Source: Paenibacillus sp. UNC451MF
GTDB taxonomy: Bacteria; Bacillota; Bacilli; Paenibacillales; NBRC-103111
DNA: 64,000 nt
NCBI RefSeq assembly: GCF_000686845.1
Contig: NZ_KK366026.1
Coordinates: forward strand, 135,271 to 199,270
Direction of reading: 5' to 3'
In this document: piece by piece, positions 53,841 to 62,728 of the stretch
Layout: every line of letters begins with the position of its first letter
How positions within the stretch are numbered: the first letter of the stretch is position 1
The notes under the pieces: generated by a model
Database searches by the model: none
The model's input: the letters and a program-made list of their open reading frames with translations, nothing else
Told to the model about the DNA's origin: nothing
Program-made: the position numbers and the translations under genes

Positions 53841-55834
53841 TGGACAATGTAAAGGTCACGATTACGCTTAACGATCAGTTTACAGGTAAACTGCAAAAAA
53901 TCTCAAACGAGCTCATCAATCTCGAACGAACTACGAAAAAAGTTTCAACTGCCATCGAAAGAATGACCCGCTTCAATGAAGCTGCTGCAACTTCCTTCAA
54001 AAAACTAATGGATAAAGCAACGAAATCATTTTCGGAAATCAATCGCAGTTCCTTGTCCAACGCGACCTCCAAAGTCAAGCACCTTACCGATCAAATGAAC
54101 AGCTTAACCCAAGCCGCTCAACAAGCGTCGGCTGCTGTGAAAAATGTTTCGAACTCAGGCTCAGGCAGCAGCGGTTCGGGTAAAAATGGCGGGGCACCTT
54201 ATTCTGGCTTAGGCACAAAGGTCAAAGATACAGCGAAAAAAATAGCCAAAGGAACCTTTTCAGCAGCAAAGTGGATTGGGCAAAAGGGCATAGCTTTAGG
54301 CAAATTCGCGGTTTCAGAAAGTATGCCGGGTCTTCAGCTCTCGTCAGATACCGAACAGGAAAATATAGCCTTTGCAGCACTGCTTAATAGCGAAGAAAAA
54401 GCCAAGAGCTTTAACCGAGAATTGGTGAACTTCACGAACGGTACCCCATTCGAGCTTGCTCAGATACGAAATGCATCTAAACAGCTTCTTTCCTCTCAAA
54501 TGGAGCCTGAAGATGTAAAGAAGACAATGAAAGCTGTCGGCAACGCGGCAACGGGAAATGGTACAGGCAGTAAGGGCTTTGAGGACATTACGGGTGCTTT
54601 GAGCAGAATGAGGCTGGATGGCAGCGTGACCGAGAAGGAGATGCTGAATTTGGTTTCCTCAGGTATCCCGGCTTGGGACATACTTGCAACCAAGATGAAC
54701 AAAACGACCGAGCAAATCAAAGCCATGACCAAAGCAGGAACCTTGCCAGCGACGCAAGCCGTAAATGATTTGGTAGACAAAATGAATCAAATGTCCCCTG
54801 AGGCTATGGATAAACAAGGGGCTACGCTGGCAGGGCTTTTCTCTGTTATTAAAAATACGTTCAACTACGAGCTCTTGGAAAGATGGGGTGACGGTATTTC
54901 TAAGGCCCTCCAGCCCCGTCTTCAACAGCTTGTCACGTGGATCAACAATAATGGTGCGACTATAGCCAGATGGGGCCAGACGATTCAAAACTGGGCTTTT
55001 TCCATTACCAATAGCCTGTCTTCGAAGTTTGAAGGGGTTTTTACTTATATACAGCAGAAGTATTTGAATAATTCTTTTTTTCAAAAGCTTACTCCTCCAT
55101 TGCAAATCAGCTTTGTTATTTCAGATCTTTTAAGCAATTTTAATAAATGGTTATCATCTGGAGGGAGTGAACAAATAGAATCCATTACAAAAACCATTAC
55201 TGAATCTATTTCCAATGGATTAACAGTAGCAATCGCTCCCCTCTTTGTAATTGCCTATAAATTAGGCGTAAGTATAGCTAGCGGACTCATTCTAGGTTTA
55301 AAACAAACCATTGCCAATCACCCTGGAATGTCTGTTCTTATTGGGGCTGCTACAGGAGCCTATGTAGGAGCAAAAGTCGGTAAAGGCTACGGTGCGCTTA
55401 TTGGAGGTGTTGTAGGCGGTGTCGGAGGGGGACTTACGAGCTATTTTGCCAAAAGATCGATTGAACGTGAGAATTCGATAAAGCCAGAGGATTTCATAAA
55501 AAACCTAAATGATCGTTCAAATAAACAAATTCCTAGTGCAGCGCTTAATCCCAACGCTACAATATCAGACATACTATCTTACTCCGGTTTGCCAAACGAT
55601 GGCTTACCCGGCGAAATTTTTGATTTCCCTAGCATATCAGATAGTCAATTTAATGGTAATCTTGAACAACTACTTGGTGATAGCCATCACTCAGACAAGC
55701 CATGGCGCAACAATCAAACCGGCTCTTTACCGATTACTTTCAACTTCAATTATCATGGTGAGCGTATGGGCGAGAAAGAAATTGACGAAATGATGGGCAT
55801 CTTTACGCGGAAATTGGAGGCGGTAGCACCATGA
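53840..55834 (+). CDS. Tape measure protein
   Basis: 664 residues. N-terminal coiled coil (about 1-110), then the tape-measure domain with QENIAFAALLNSEEKAKSF and DITGALSRMRLDGSVTEKEMLNLVSSGIPAWDIL, and a Gly/Ala-rich membrane-like region (about 500-560, LIGAATGAYVGAKVGKG). Tape measure length sets tail length; at about 0.15 nm per residue this predicts a tail near 100 nm. GTG start at 53840 behind AAAGGAGGTG. The C-terminal part (from 55050) is more AT-rich than the rest. Much shorter than PBSX XkdO (about 1300 residues). Confidence 0.9.
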   Translation: MDNVKVTITLNDQFTGKLQKISNELINLERTTKKVSTAIERMTRFNEAAATSFKKLMDKATKSFSEINRSSLSNATSKVKHLTDQMNSLTQAAQQASAAVKNVSNSGSGSSGSGKNGGAPYSGLGTKVKDTAKKIAKGTFSAAKWIGQKGIALGKFAVSESMPGLQLSSDTEQENIAFAALLNSEEKAKSFNRELVNFTNGTPFELAQIRNASKQLLSSQMEPEDVKKTMKAVGNAATGNGTGSKGFEDITGALSRMRLDGSVTEKEMLNLVSSGIPAWDILATKMNKTTEQIKAMTKAGTLPATQAVNDLVDKMNQMSPEAMDKQGATLAGLFSVIKNTFNYELLERWGDGISKALQPRLQQLVTWINNNGATIARWGQTIQNWAFSITNSLSSKFEGVFTYIQQKYLNNSFFQKLTPPLQISFVISDLLSNFNKWLSSGGSEQIESITKTITESISNGLTVAIAPLFVIAYKLGVSIASGLILGLKQTIANHPGMSVLIGAATGAYVGAKVGKGYGALIGGVVGGVGGGLTSYFAKRSIERENSIKPEDFIKNLNDRSNKQIPSAALNPNATISDILSYSGLPNDGLPGEIFDFPSISDSQFNGNLEQLLGDSHHSDKPWRNNQTGSLPITFNFNYHGERMGEKEIDEMMGIFTRKLEAVAP

Positions 55835-56547
55835 GCAACTTGTCCATCTGGTTATCGTTCAATAACGACGCTGAACGTTTCCAACTTCCCGTTAATCCCG
55901 AGGCCATTAAAGTATCTACAACACGCGGCTACGAGGATATAGAAGTAACGCAGCTTGGTGAAATCACGTTGATCGGTAATGAAAAGCTGCGGGAGTACAC
56001 CTTCTCCTCCTTTTTTCCGAAAATATACAACCTGTCCTATTGCGAGTACGATGACAGCAGTAGGAACAAATCCCCTTGGGAAATTGTCCAACTCATCGAG
56101 AAATGGATGTCCAGCCGACAGCCGATCCGCTTAATGGTAACAAGCTTATCACCGGATCCTAAGGACATGGCAGCTCTCCCTAAAAGCACCTTAGAATCCA
56201 ACGTCGTTAATGTACCTGTAACCATCCGTTCTTTTAATTACGAGGAGCGTGCCGGTCATGTCGGAGACCTCTATTACGAACTAACCCTAAAGGAATACCG
56301 TTTTATCGAATTCAAAAGACTTTTAAAAGATGGCGATACATCGTTTAAGGAAGAAACTGAACGCCCGGAACCTAGGATAGCACCGGAAACATATGAGGTA
56401 CGGTCAGGAGATACCTTATGGCATATTGCCCAAAGAACCTTAGGCTCTGTTGATCAATGGCGTCATATTTATGAAATCAATCAGGAACTCATAGGTCCGA
56501 ATCCTAACCTCATATATCCTGGCCAAGTGCTGGTGATAAGCGAATGA
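55831..56547 (+). CDS. xkdP: LysM-containing baseplate protein (XkdP type)
   Basis: 238 residues. The first ~175 residues (RFQLPVNPEAIKV, TRGYEDIEVTQLGEITLIG, EYTFSSFFP) form the XkdP core, and a C-terminal LysM module (YEVRSGDTLWHIAQRTLG ... LIYPGQVLVI, about 188-237) binds glycan. This corresponds to phage gp53-like wedge or tube-initiator proteins linking tube to baseplate. It overlaps the tape measure stop as ATGA. Confidence 0.9.
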   Translation: MSNLSIWLSFNNDAERFQLPVNPEAIKVSTTRGYEDIEVTQLGEITLIGNEKLREYTFSSFFPKIYNLSYCEYDDSSRNKSPWEIVQLIEKWMSSRQPIRLMVTSLSPDPKDMAALPKSTLESNVVNVPVTIRSFNYEERAGHVGDLYYELTLKEYRFIEFKRLLKDGDTSFKEETERPEPRIAPETYEVRSGDTLWHIAQRTLGSVDQWRHIYEINQELIGPNPNLIYPGQVLVISE

Positions 56548-57557
56548 CCATTCAAATTTTGTACAATGATGATTCCTACCTTGATCCTATCGTCAATTCT
56601 ATCACCTGGTCAGGAGACATTTCTCAAACTCATCGAAAACTGGAGGTATCGCTATCCAATACTACTAATGGTACGGAACAAGCAGTTCCAATCGAGCTTG
56701 GAAGTGAACTAAAGCTCATAGCCGATGGGATGGAATTGTTTCATGGTATCATTTTTCAGCACCAAATCGACGCCCAAGGAAAAATGTCGATCACAGCCTA
56801 CGATGAGAATATATATTTGACCAAAAACACAGACACCAAAAAATTCATCAATATGACCGCTTCTGCTATCATTCGTGAGCTGTGCTCTAGTTTCGAAATT
56901 CCTATTGGAGATATTGCTGATACTAAATATGTCATTCCCAAGCTGATTCTAAGAGATAAAACTCTACGTGATATGATGATAACTGCGCTGACCGAAACGC
57001 AAAAACAAACGGGTGAGCGCTTTTTGTTGTCCGCTAAACAAGGCTTCTTACATCTAATCAAACGTGGTGAAAAAAGAACCGATTGGATTATCGATAGTTC
57101 AACGAATCTGTTTGGAGCTTCTTATTCCCAATCTATCGAAGACATGCACACTCAAATTAGAGTCATAGGTGGCGACGAGGACAAGAACCCCATCGGCGCA
57201 TTAGTAACTTCTCCTTCATTGGGACACAAGTACGGTGTGATGCAGCATCTGGAGCACGCCAACTCCGATATGAACATGTCCCAGATCGTCCAAATGGCAG
57301 AGCGCCTCGCACAAGATCTCGGAAAAATAAAAGACGAAGCCCGTGTAGAATCAATTGGCAATGTAGAAGTAACTGCCGGAAGCGCCATTTACGTTCGAGA
57401 TCCTATGACTCGTATCGTTGGCGCTTTTTATGTTATTACCGATTCTCATGTATTTGAAAAAGGCTCTCATCGCATGAGCCTCACCCTATCTGGAGATGAG
57501 GGGTTACCACAAATAGATTATGAACAACCTAACGAGCCAGATCAGGAACACGGTTAA
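56544..57557 (+). CDS. xkdQ: Baseplate hub protein (XkdQ type)
   Basis: 337 residues, the phage late control D / gp27-like hub at the tail tip. Segments DLFHGIIFQHQID-like, ITAYDENIYLTKNTDTK and MTASAIIRELCSSFEI are those of XkdQ. The hub connects the tube to the spike. Overlaps xkdP by 4 bases (ATGA), so the two are translationally coupled. Confidence 0.9.
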   Translation: MTIQILYNDDSYLDPIVNSITWSGDISQTHRKLEVSLSNTTNGTEQAVPIELGSELKLIADGMELFHGIIFQHQIDAQGKMSITAYDENIYLTKNTDTKKFINMTASAIIRELCSSFEIPIGDIADTKYVIPKLILRDKTLRDMMITALTETQKQTGERFLLSAKQGFLHLIKRGEKRTDWIIDSSTNLFGASYSQSIEDMHTQIRVIGGDEDKNPIGALVTSPSLGHKYGVMQHLEHANSDMNMSQIVQMAERLAQDLGKIKDEARVESIGNVEVTAGSAIYVRDPMTRIVGAFYVITDSHVFEKGSHRMSLTLSGDEGLPQIDYEQPNEPDQEHG

Positions 57558-57603
57558 TCTTAATAAAAAGCGTATCTCCAAAGTTAAAAAGGAGCGATGC
57601 AAA

Positions 57604-58002
57604 ATGATAGAAGGCTCGAATGCAAGCAAATTTGCGCAATTAATAAAGAAAATCGGCTTCAACGAATTCGACCGACTAGACTTGGCTACTATTATTTCCG
57701 TATCTCCAGTTCTTCGCATTCAAGTCGACAATATGAAGATCGAGCTGGATGCATCAGATGTGATAGTGGCCGAACACTTAACTGACCACGAACGAATCGT
57801 GACGATAAAAAGTGATCTAAAAAGTGATCCCGATAGCATAAGTGAACTTGATAAAGGACTCTCTTCCTCTGATGATATTGAGAATGCGATCCTCACCGTT
57901 AAATCCCCTTTGAACACAGGTGATCGCGTGATCGTAGCTTCCGCTAACAGTGGCCAGTCCTATGTCATTTTAGATAAGGCGGTGATTTACCGTGGCACTT
58001 AG
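57604..58002 (+). CDS. xkdR: Baseplate/spike-related protein (XkdR, DUF2577 type)
   Basis: 132 residues. Starts MIEGSNASKFAQLIKKIG; the OB-like middle (TIISVSPVLRIQVDNMKIELDASDVIVAEHL) and the ending GDRVIVASANSGQSYVILDKAV identify DUF2577/XkdR. Proteins at this position form the puncturing spike region. ATG at 57604 with AAGGAGCG; an open frame further upstream overlaps xkdQ and is not used. Confidence 0.85.
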   Translation: MIEGSNASKFAQLIKKIGFNEFDRLDLATIISVSPVLRIQVDNMKIELDASDVIVAEHLTDHERIVTIKSDLKSDPDSISELDKGLSSSDDIENAILTVKSPLNTGDRVIVASANSGQSYVILDKAVIYRGT

Positions 58003-58402
58003 TCCTCTTATAAATCCACAGGAGCGAACCATCACAGTTTCTAAGAAAGCAAAACCTTCCAGAACCTATTCGCTGGAGTTCGATAATGGAACCATTGGTG
58101 AGCTTATCGATGGGACTGCCGCGCTTCGGCAGTTTATTCGTAAAGCTTTGGCTACTCCAAGATATCGGTATTTAATCTATAACGATCAATATGGATCCGA
58201 AGTGGAAAAGCTCATCGGTCAGGACCTGCCTTTGGCGCTCTTGCAATCCGAAATACCAAGACTAATCAAAGAAGCTCTCATTTACGACGACCGTATCAGG
58301 GATGTTTACGGCTTCGAAATTCGTCGTGAATTCGATACGCTATATATATCATTTTCCGTTTCAACTGTAGTTGGAACTATTCAGGAGGAGGTGACCCTTT
58401 AA
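57992..58402 (+). CDS. xkdS: Baseplate wedge protein (XkdS, DUF2634; gp25-like)
   Basis: 136 residues. PSRTYSLEFDNGTIGELIDGTAALRQFIRKAL and RYLIYNDQYGSEVEKLIGQDLP are typical of DUF2634/XkdS, the equivalent of T4 gp25. GTG start at 57992, overlapping xkdR by 11 bases. Confidence 0.9.
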   Translation: MALSPLINPQERTITVSKKAKPSRTYSLEFDNGTIGELIDGTAALRQFIRKALATPRYRYLIYNDQYGSEVEKLIGQDLPLALLQSEIPRLIKEALIYDDRIRDVYGFEIRREFDTLYISFSVSTVVGTIQEEVTL

Positions 58403-59451
58403 TGGCCTATGAAGAACAGACCCAATCCGCCATATTACAACGAATGCTGGATGCGACATCCGCTACGATCGATAAACGTCAGGGAAGTGTAACCTACGAT
58501 TTGCTCTCACCCGCTTCTATTGAAATGGCTATGGCCTATATGGAACTGGACAATGTCCTAAAACTAGGCTTTGCCGATACAGCATACGGTCCTTATTTGG
58601 ATTTACGCTGCAGTGAAATTGGAATTGAGCGAAAATCTTCAGTCAAAGCATCGGGCAGCTTGACCTTCAACGGACCAGACGGAACCATCCTCCCAAAAGG
58701 AACTGAAGTATCGACAGGTGGAAATGCACCTGTTTATTTTCTCACTACAACAGATGGAACTCTAAGTGGGGATTCCATAGCCATTCCGGCTGAGGCCAGA
58801 TCAGGAGGAGCCACCGGTAATGTAACTATCGATGCGGTTAAACTTGTCCTTGGCCCGCTTAGCGGCGTAGTGAAAGTCAGTAACAATGCTCCTTTTAACG
58901 GGGGCATCGATACAGAATCGGATGCAGACTTACTTGCGCGATATATGGAACGCGTCCGTCGTCCTGCAACCTCTGGTAATGCCAATCAATATCGCCAATG
59001 GGCACTTGAAATAGCCGGCATTTCTGACGCCAAGGTTTACCCCATCTGGAACGGTAATGGTACAGTGAAGGTCTCTTTGCTCGACATGAATAAGCGTGCA
59101 CCGGAAGACTCAAAAATTGCAGAAGTAGCCAATTATATTGATTATGTACGTCCTATTGGTGCAACAGTAACCGTCGTTGCCGCCACGGAGATTAATATCC
59201 ATGTGAGTGGGAGCTACACCTTAAAGGAAGGTTCCACACTAGAGGAAGCACGCTCCCAAATAACAAAAGGGTTAACCGATTATTTTAAAACGCTCGCCTT
59301 CCACGATCCCATTGTTCGTTACACACAAATTGCTAATATTTTATTGGCAGCTGACTCTATCGTTGATTATAGCGAGCTCACTATCAATGGGGGAACAACT
59401 AATATTACTATTCCGGATGGCAGTGTCCCAGTGGCTGGGACGGTGATCTAA
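58402..59451 (+). CDS. xkdT: Baseplate J-like protein (XkdT; gp6-like)
   Basis: 349 residues. The Baseplate_J pattern is visible: KRQGSVTYDLLSPASIEMAMAYMEL at the start, GPYLDLRCSEIGIERK, and later SDADLLARYMERVRRPATSGNANQYRQWAL. Together with XkdS and XkdU it builds the wedge ring that triggers sheath contraction. The start overlaps the xkdS stop as TAATG. Confidence 0.93.
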   Translation: MAYEEQTQSAILQRMLDATSATIDKRQGSVTYDLLSPASIEMAMAYMELDNVLKLGFADTAYGPYLDLRCSEIGIERKSSVKASGSLTFNGPDGTILPKGTEVSTGGNAPVYFLTTTDGTLSGDSIAIPAEARSGGATGNVTIDAVKLVLGPLSGVVKVSNNAPFNGGIDTESDADLLARYMERVRRPATSGNANQYRQWALEIAGISDAKVYPIWNGNGTVKVSLLDMNKRAPEDSKIAEVANYIDYVRPIGATVTVVAATEINIHVSGSYTLKEGSTLEEARSQITKGLTDYFKTLAFHDPIVRYTQIANILLAADSIVDYSELTINGGTTNITIPDGSVPVAGTVI

Positions 59452-59452
59452 A

Positions 59453-60022
59453 ATGAGAGATTACCCACTCGTTCGAATGAGCATGGCTGATTATATGCCT
59501 AATTATTACAGGGACTCTCTGGTTGTTGATAACTTACTCGATCGCGAAGCATCCTTTATTGCTCACATAAACACGGAAATGAATGAAGTACTGGCGCAAT
59601 TTTATATCGATACGGCAACATGGGGACTCACGCATTGGGAACGAATTTGCGGGATTAGAACCGACTCTACGAAGCCAAACGATCAGCGCCGATCCGTCAT
59701 AAAATCAAAGCTGCGCGGCATCGGGACAGTTACAGCAAAACTTATTAAAGATGTCGCTGAGGCTTATGTAAACGGAGAAGTTGAAGTAACAGAGAATAAC
59801 ACACTTTATCATATTACGATCACGTTCATCTCTACCCGCGGAATCCCCGCCAACCTGGATGATATTCAGGCTTCACTTCGTATGATTATACCGGCACACA
59901 TTGGCATCAACTTTGAATTTACGTATTTGTCCTGGCAAGAGCTTAATGCTTTAGATTGGACTTGGGATGACCTTGATGCACGAAAGCCCACCTGGAATGA
60001 ATTAGAGACCTATAGACCGTAA
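59453..60022 (+). CDS. xkdU: Baseplate wedge protein (XkdU/YmfQ, DUF2313)
   Basis: 189 residues. MSMADYMPNYYRDSLVVDNLLDREAS, WGLTHWERICGI and a Trp/Asp-rich end (LDWTWDDLDARKPTWNELE) match DUF2313 proteins, the gp7/gp8-type end of the wedge that carries the fibre. It begins 2 bases after xkdT. Confidence 0.9.
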   Translation: MRDYPLVRMSMADYMPNYYRDSLVVDNLLDREASFIAHINTEMNEVLAQFYIDTATWGLTHWERICGIRTDSTKPNDQRRSVIKSKLRGIGTVTAKLIKDVAEAYVNGEVEVTENNTLYHITITFISTRGIPANLDDIQASLRMIIPAHIGINFEFTYLSWQELNALDWTWDDLDARKPTWNELETYRP

Positions 60023-60040
60023 CGAAACGGAGGAATGAAT

Positions 60041-61402
60041 ATGCCAGTTGTAACACCACGCCTAGGGATAAAAAAGCCATTAGGTAATGAGAATGTAACT
60101 AGAGAGGCATTTAACGAAAATTACGATATTATCGATGCCAATGCTGCTAAGAAAACCGAAGTGGATGCTGCTTCAGCCGCCGCTACTACCGCTAAAAACG
60201 CTGCTTCAGCCGCTCAGAGCACAGCGAACAGTGCTCTAGCTCGGGCGAATGCTAGCTTACCGAAAGACGGTAGCGAAGATATGACTAGTCACCTAACATT
60301 ACAAAATGGAGCCGGATTTTTTGTAAGGAAAACCGATGGTAACCGTGGGAATGCGCTATTGCACCGAACTACGGGGAATACAATCGTTTTAGGCGATGAT
60401 TCCGAGGTTGTATATACTTGGACCGGTCAAAGATTCTGGCATGAAAAAAACTTAGTTATAGGTAATGCATCTGGAAATATTCCTCAAAGGGATAGTAACG
60501 GCAGACTCTTTGCAAATGTTCTTGCAAGTACAGATACTAGGGAGGTAAACTCCCCACCAAATTATTACCCAATGGGCGTGCAAGAGGAATTCAAAAGAGG
60601 TAGCGTTATCGGCATACCAATTGAAACTTGGCTACATGTTAGAACTATACGTCCATGGACTGATGATAGCGCAGGATGGACTTTTCAAGAAGCTTACGGA
60701 ACCCAAACAGGAAAAAAATATGTGAGACGTGGAAATAACACCACATGGCAAGCTTGGGGAACTGAATGGGATTCTACTAACGATGGGAATGGTAGCGGGC
60801 TCGATGCTGAATTGTTATGTGGGATGACTACAAGCGTTAATTCAGAAGGAAATACAATTGTTGCAAGAACTTCAAGTGGTTCAATAAATGCAGATACCCT
60901 ATACGCTTCTTCTGTAGGTATCGGCGTTCCAGTATATGCCAAAAATCCAGCAGGGGAAATCAGACTTTATCCGTTTAATGATGGATTTGATTATATCCAA
61001 ACAAAAAATGGTTTAAAGCTTACTGGGTTAGATGGTCAAAAATCGTCTAAATTTTCTTTAGACACCAATCAATTTCTATTCAACGGTGAGATACAGCCTG
61101 TATTCAGATTCAGCAACGGATACCTAGAATATCTTACAGAAACTGGTTGGCATTCAACTGGAGGCATCAAAAAAGTGCAACGCGGGCTTTACACCCATTC
61201 AACTGGTGATGAACGTACTCAAACTATAGGACAAGTAAACCCTGATAAAGCTTATATCATCATTTCTTATACTGGCGAATATTCCACCTATGCAATTAAC
61301 TCCGATATTAGGGCGAGAATTTCCAGCTCTACCGAGATCGCATTTTACAAACGTTCTACAAATCCAGTTGAATTGCAATGGCAAGTAATAGAGTTCTACT
61401 AG
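60041..61402 (+). CDS. Tail fibre with pyocin-knob-like region
   Basis: 453 residues. The N-terminal stretch (TPRLGIKKPLGNENVTREAFNENYDIIDANAAK) anchors fibres of this type to the baseplate; an Ala-rich coiled coil follows (about 45-85). The centre has a pyocin-knob-like segment (IPIETWLHVRTIRPW...TTWQAWGTEW, about 190-245). The last 80 residues, beginning KKVQRG and ending WQVIEFY, form a terminal domain duplicated in the next gene. The fibre should decide which cells are bound. Start at the ATG 60041 (GGAGG 7 bases upstream), not the one at 60035. Confidence 0.85.
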   Translation: MPVVTPRLGIKKPLGNENVTREAFNENYDIIDANAAKKTEVDAASAAATTAKNAASAAQSTANSALARANASLPKDGSEDMTSHLTLQNGAGFFVRKTDGNRGNALLHRTTGNTIVLGDDSEVVYTWTGQRFWHEKNLVIGNASGNIPQRDSNGRLFANVLASTDTREVNSPPNYYPMGVQEEFKRGSVIGIPIETWLHVRTIRPWTDDSAGWTFQEAYGTQTGKKYVRRGNNTTWQAWGTEWDSTNDGNGSGLDAELLCGMTTSVNSEGNTIVARTSSGSINADTLYASSVGIGVPVYAKNPAGEIRLYPFNDGFDYIQTKNGLKLTGLDGQKSSKFSLDTNQFLFNGEIQPVFRFSNGYLEYLTETGWHSTGGIKKVQRGLYTHSTGDERTQTIGQVNPDKAYIIISYTGEYSTYAINSDIRARISSSTEIAFYKRSTNPVELQWQVIEFY

Positions 61403-61413
61403 GTGGTGATTCC

Positions 61414-61656
61414 ATGTTTAAAAAGGTTCAACGCAATAATTACAACATATCCAGGTCTCAAAGCAAGGTGCCTATAGCGATACAAGCCGTTAATAGAGAC
61501 AAGAGTGAATTACATGTAACTTGGAGTGGTGAAGCAGATAATAGACACATTCGCGGCGATGTTCAGATTTCATTCATAGATAATACGACTATACAAATAT
61601 ACAAAAATTCATCTTATGAAGTTGAGGTTGCTTGGGAAGTTGTCGAATACTTTTAA
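61414..61656 (+). CDS. Free-standing copy of the tail-fibre C-terminal domain
   Basis: 80 residues. It aligns along its whole length with the last 80 residues of the preceding fibre: both have KKVQR at the start, a VN-x-DK step in the middle, YK near 60, and W-x-V-(I/V)-E with two aromatic residues at the end. It has its own ATG and ribosome site (GGTGGTGA), begins 11 bases after the fibre stop, and so may be an extra tip subunit, a chaperone, or a reservoir for domain exchange. Confidence 0.75.
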   Translation: MFKKVQRNNYNISRSQSKVPIAIQAVNRDKSELHVTWSGEADNRHIRGDVQISFIDNTTIQIYKNSSYEVEVAWEVVEYF

Positions 61657-61668
61657 GAGGTGAAAAGC

Positions 61669-62022
61669 ATGACTAATGAAAAACTAGAAAACGGAATAAA
61701 TCCAAATGGCAAAGGTAGCGAACAAAATCATAGTCCATTTGAAGTAACGCGTCATTACGCTTTTATAAACGAAAATAAAGTTTGTTATGCAATCAGCAGC
61801 ATAACAGCTGATCTTCCAGAAACAGAGGAATGCATCCATTTGGAAGAAGGTTATACCATCAATACAGGAGACAAGTACATTAATGGAGTTTGGAGTCCAG
61901 CCGCAGTAGAGCCGTCGCCAGATGAACCGTCAATTTTTCAAAGACTCGAAGCAGAAAACGCTGAGTTAGCAAAAAAGAACGTGGAATTATGGGAAATCTT
62001 AGTTTCGCAGGGGGTTATTTAA
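61669..62022 (+). CDS. Tail accessory protein (XkdW position)
   Basis: 117 residues. Central segment YAFINENKVCYAISSIT and INTGDKYINGVWSP, then a C-terminal coiled coil (RLEAENAELAKKNVELWEIL). Small proteins of this plan follow the fibre gene in PBSX-like loci (XkdW) and in many Bacilli prophages. Role unknown; a fibre-attachment or assembly part is plausible. ATG at 61669 with AGAGGTG. Confidence 0.7.
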   Translation: MTNEKLENGINPNGKGSEQNHSPFEVTRHYAFINENKVCYAISSITADLPETEECIHLEEGYTINTGDKYINGVWSPAAVEPSPDEPSIFQRLEAENAELAKKNVELWEILVSQGVI

Positions 62023-62024
62023 TT

Positions 62025-62279
62025 ATGGAGACTACGATCTATCCAGCACTAGTTAGTGGTTATGCAAAAACGATATATATCGACGGTACGAGGACTTTTC
62101 CAAGTATCATACCAGTCTATGTAGATCATGTTAAAGAGTATGCCGCAACAGGCCTTGTAAACGGCTCAAACTATTATCCGGCTTTCAAAGGCTATTCACT
62201 CTCTCAACTCGAAAATGCTTTATCACAAGGTCGAATTTCACAGGATGAGTTCCAAGACACAATCGCACTGATATCCTAA
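62025..62279 (+). CDS. Small tail-associated protein (XkdX-like end)
   Basis: 84 residues. The C-terminal part (LENALSQGRISQDEFQDTIAL) resembles XkdX, a short helical protein coded after the fibre genes in PBSX. The first 50 residues are unrelated to anything I recognise. ATG at 62025 behind AGGGGG, two bases after the previous stop. Confidence 0.6.
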   Translation: METTIYPALVSGYAKTIYIDGTRTFPSIIPVYVDHVKEYAATGLVNGSNYYPAFKGYSLSQLENALSQGRISQDEFQDTIALIS

Positions 62280-62291
62280 GGAGGTGGTAGT

Positions 62292-62495
62292 GTGATAACC
62301 GACGAAATTCAATACTTTTTAACACAAGGACCCTTTGCGGTCCTTTTTGTTTGGTTGCTCATTTACGTTATGCGCGCGAACCGAGAACGCGAAATGCAAA
62401 TGCAATCGATATTGGAGAAATTTAGTGAAAAATATGATGTTATTATTTCGGAGGTCCGGGATATTAAAACACGGATACTCCACGAAATGGAGTGA
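62292..62495 (+). CDS. BhlA/UviB-type holin-like protein
   Basis: 67 residues. One membrane helix (about 12-28: GPFAVLFVWLLIYVM) followed by a charged coiled coil (REREMQMQSILEKFSEKYD). BhlA/UviB proteins are linked to bacteriocin release and phage lysis. GTG start at 62292 with GGAGGTGG. Confidence 0.85.
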   Translation: MITDEIQYFLTQGPFAVLFVWLLIYVMRANREREMQMQSILEKFSEKYDVIISEVRDIKTRILHEME

Positions 62496-62500
62496 TCTGT

Positions 62501-62728
62501 TTGGAAAATGACATTTTAACATTAGCTGCCCTAGTAGCTGCCTATGTCGGCGTCGTAAAAGGGATTGGACTAAATGAAAAATACACTCATTTCGTAGCCT
62601 TACTTGTTGCAGCAGCCTTTATTCTTGTTCCTGAACAAGTCCAGCAGGCTATTATCAAAACCAGTATCATTGGGTTGACTGCAAGCGGGGCTTACAACTA
62701 CACAAAGAAACGAAGCGATATCCAATGA
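62501..62728 (+). CDS. Second holin-like membrane protein
   Basis: 75 residues, two hydrophobic helices (about 5-22 and 30-62) and a basic end (YNTKKRSDI-like). The size and placing between a holin-like gene and an amidase mark it as a lysis-pore component. TTG start at 62501 with GGAG 8 bases upstream; a GTG at 62492 is less well placed. Overlaps the amidase start by 4 bases. Confidence 0.78.
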   Translation: MENDILTLAALVAAYVGVVKGIGLNEKYTHFVALLVAAAFILVPEQVQQAIIKTSIIGLTASGAYNYTKKRSDIQ

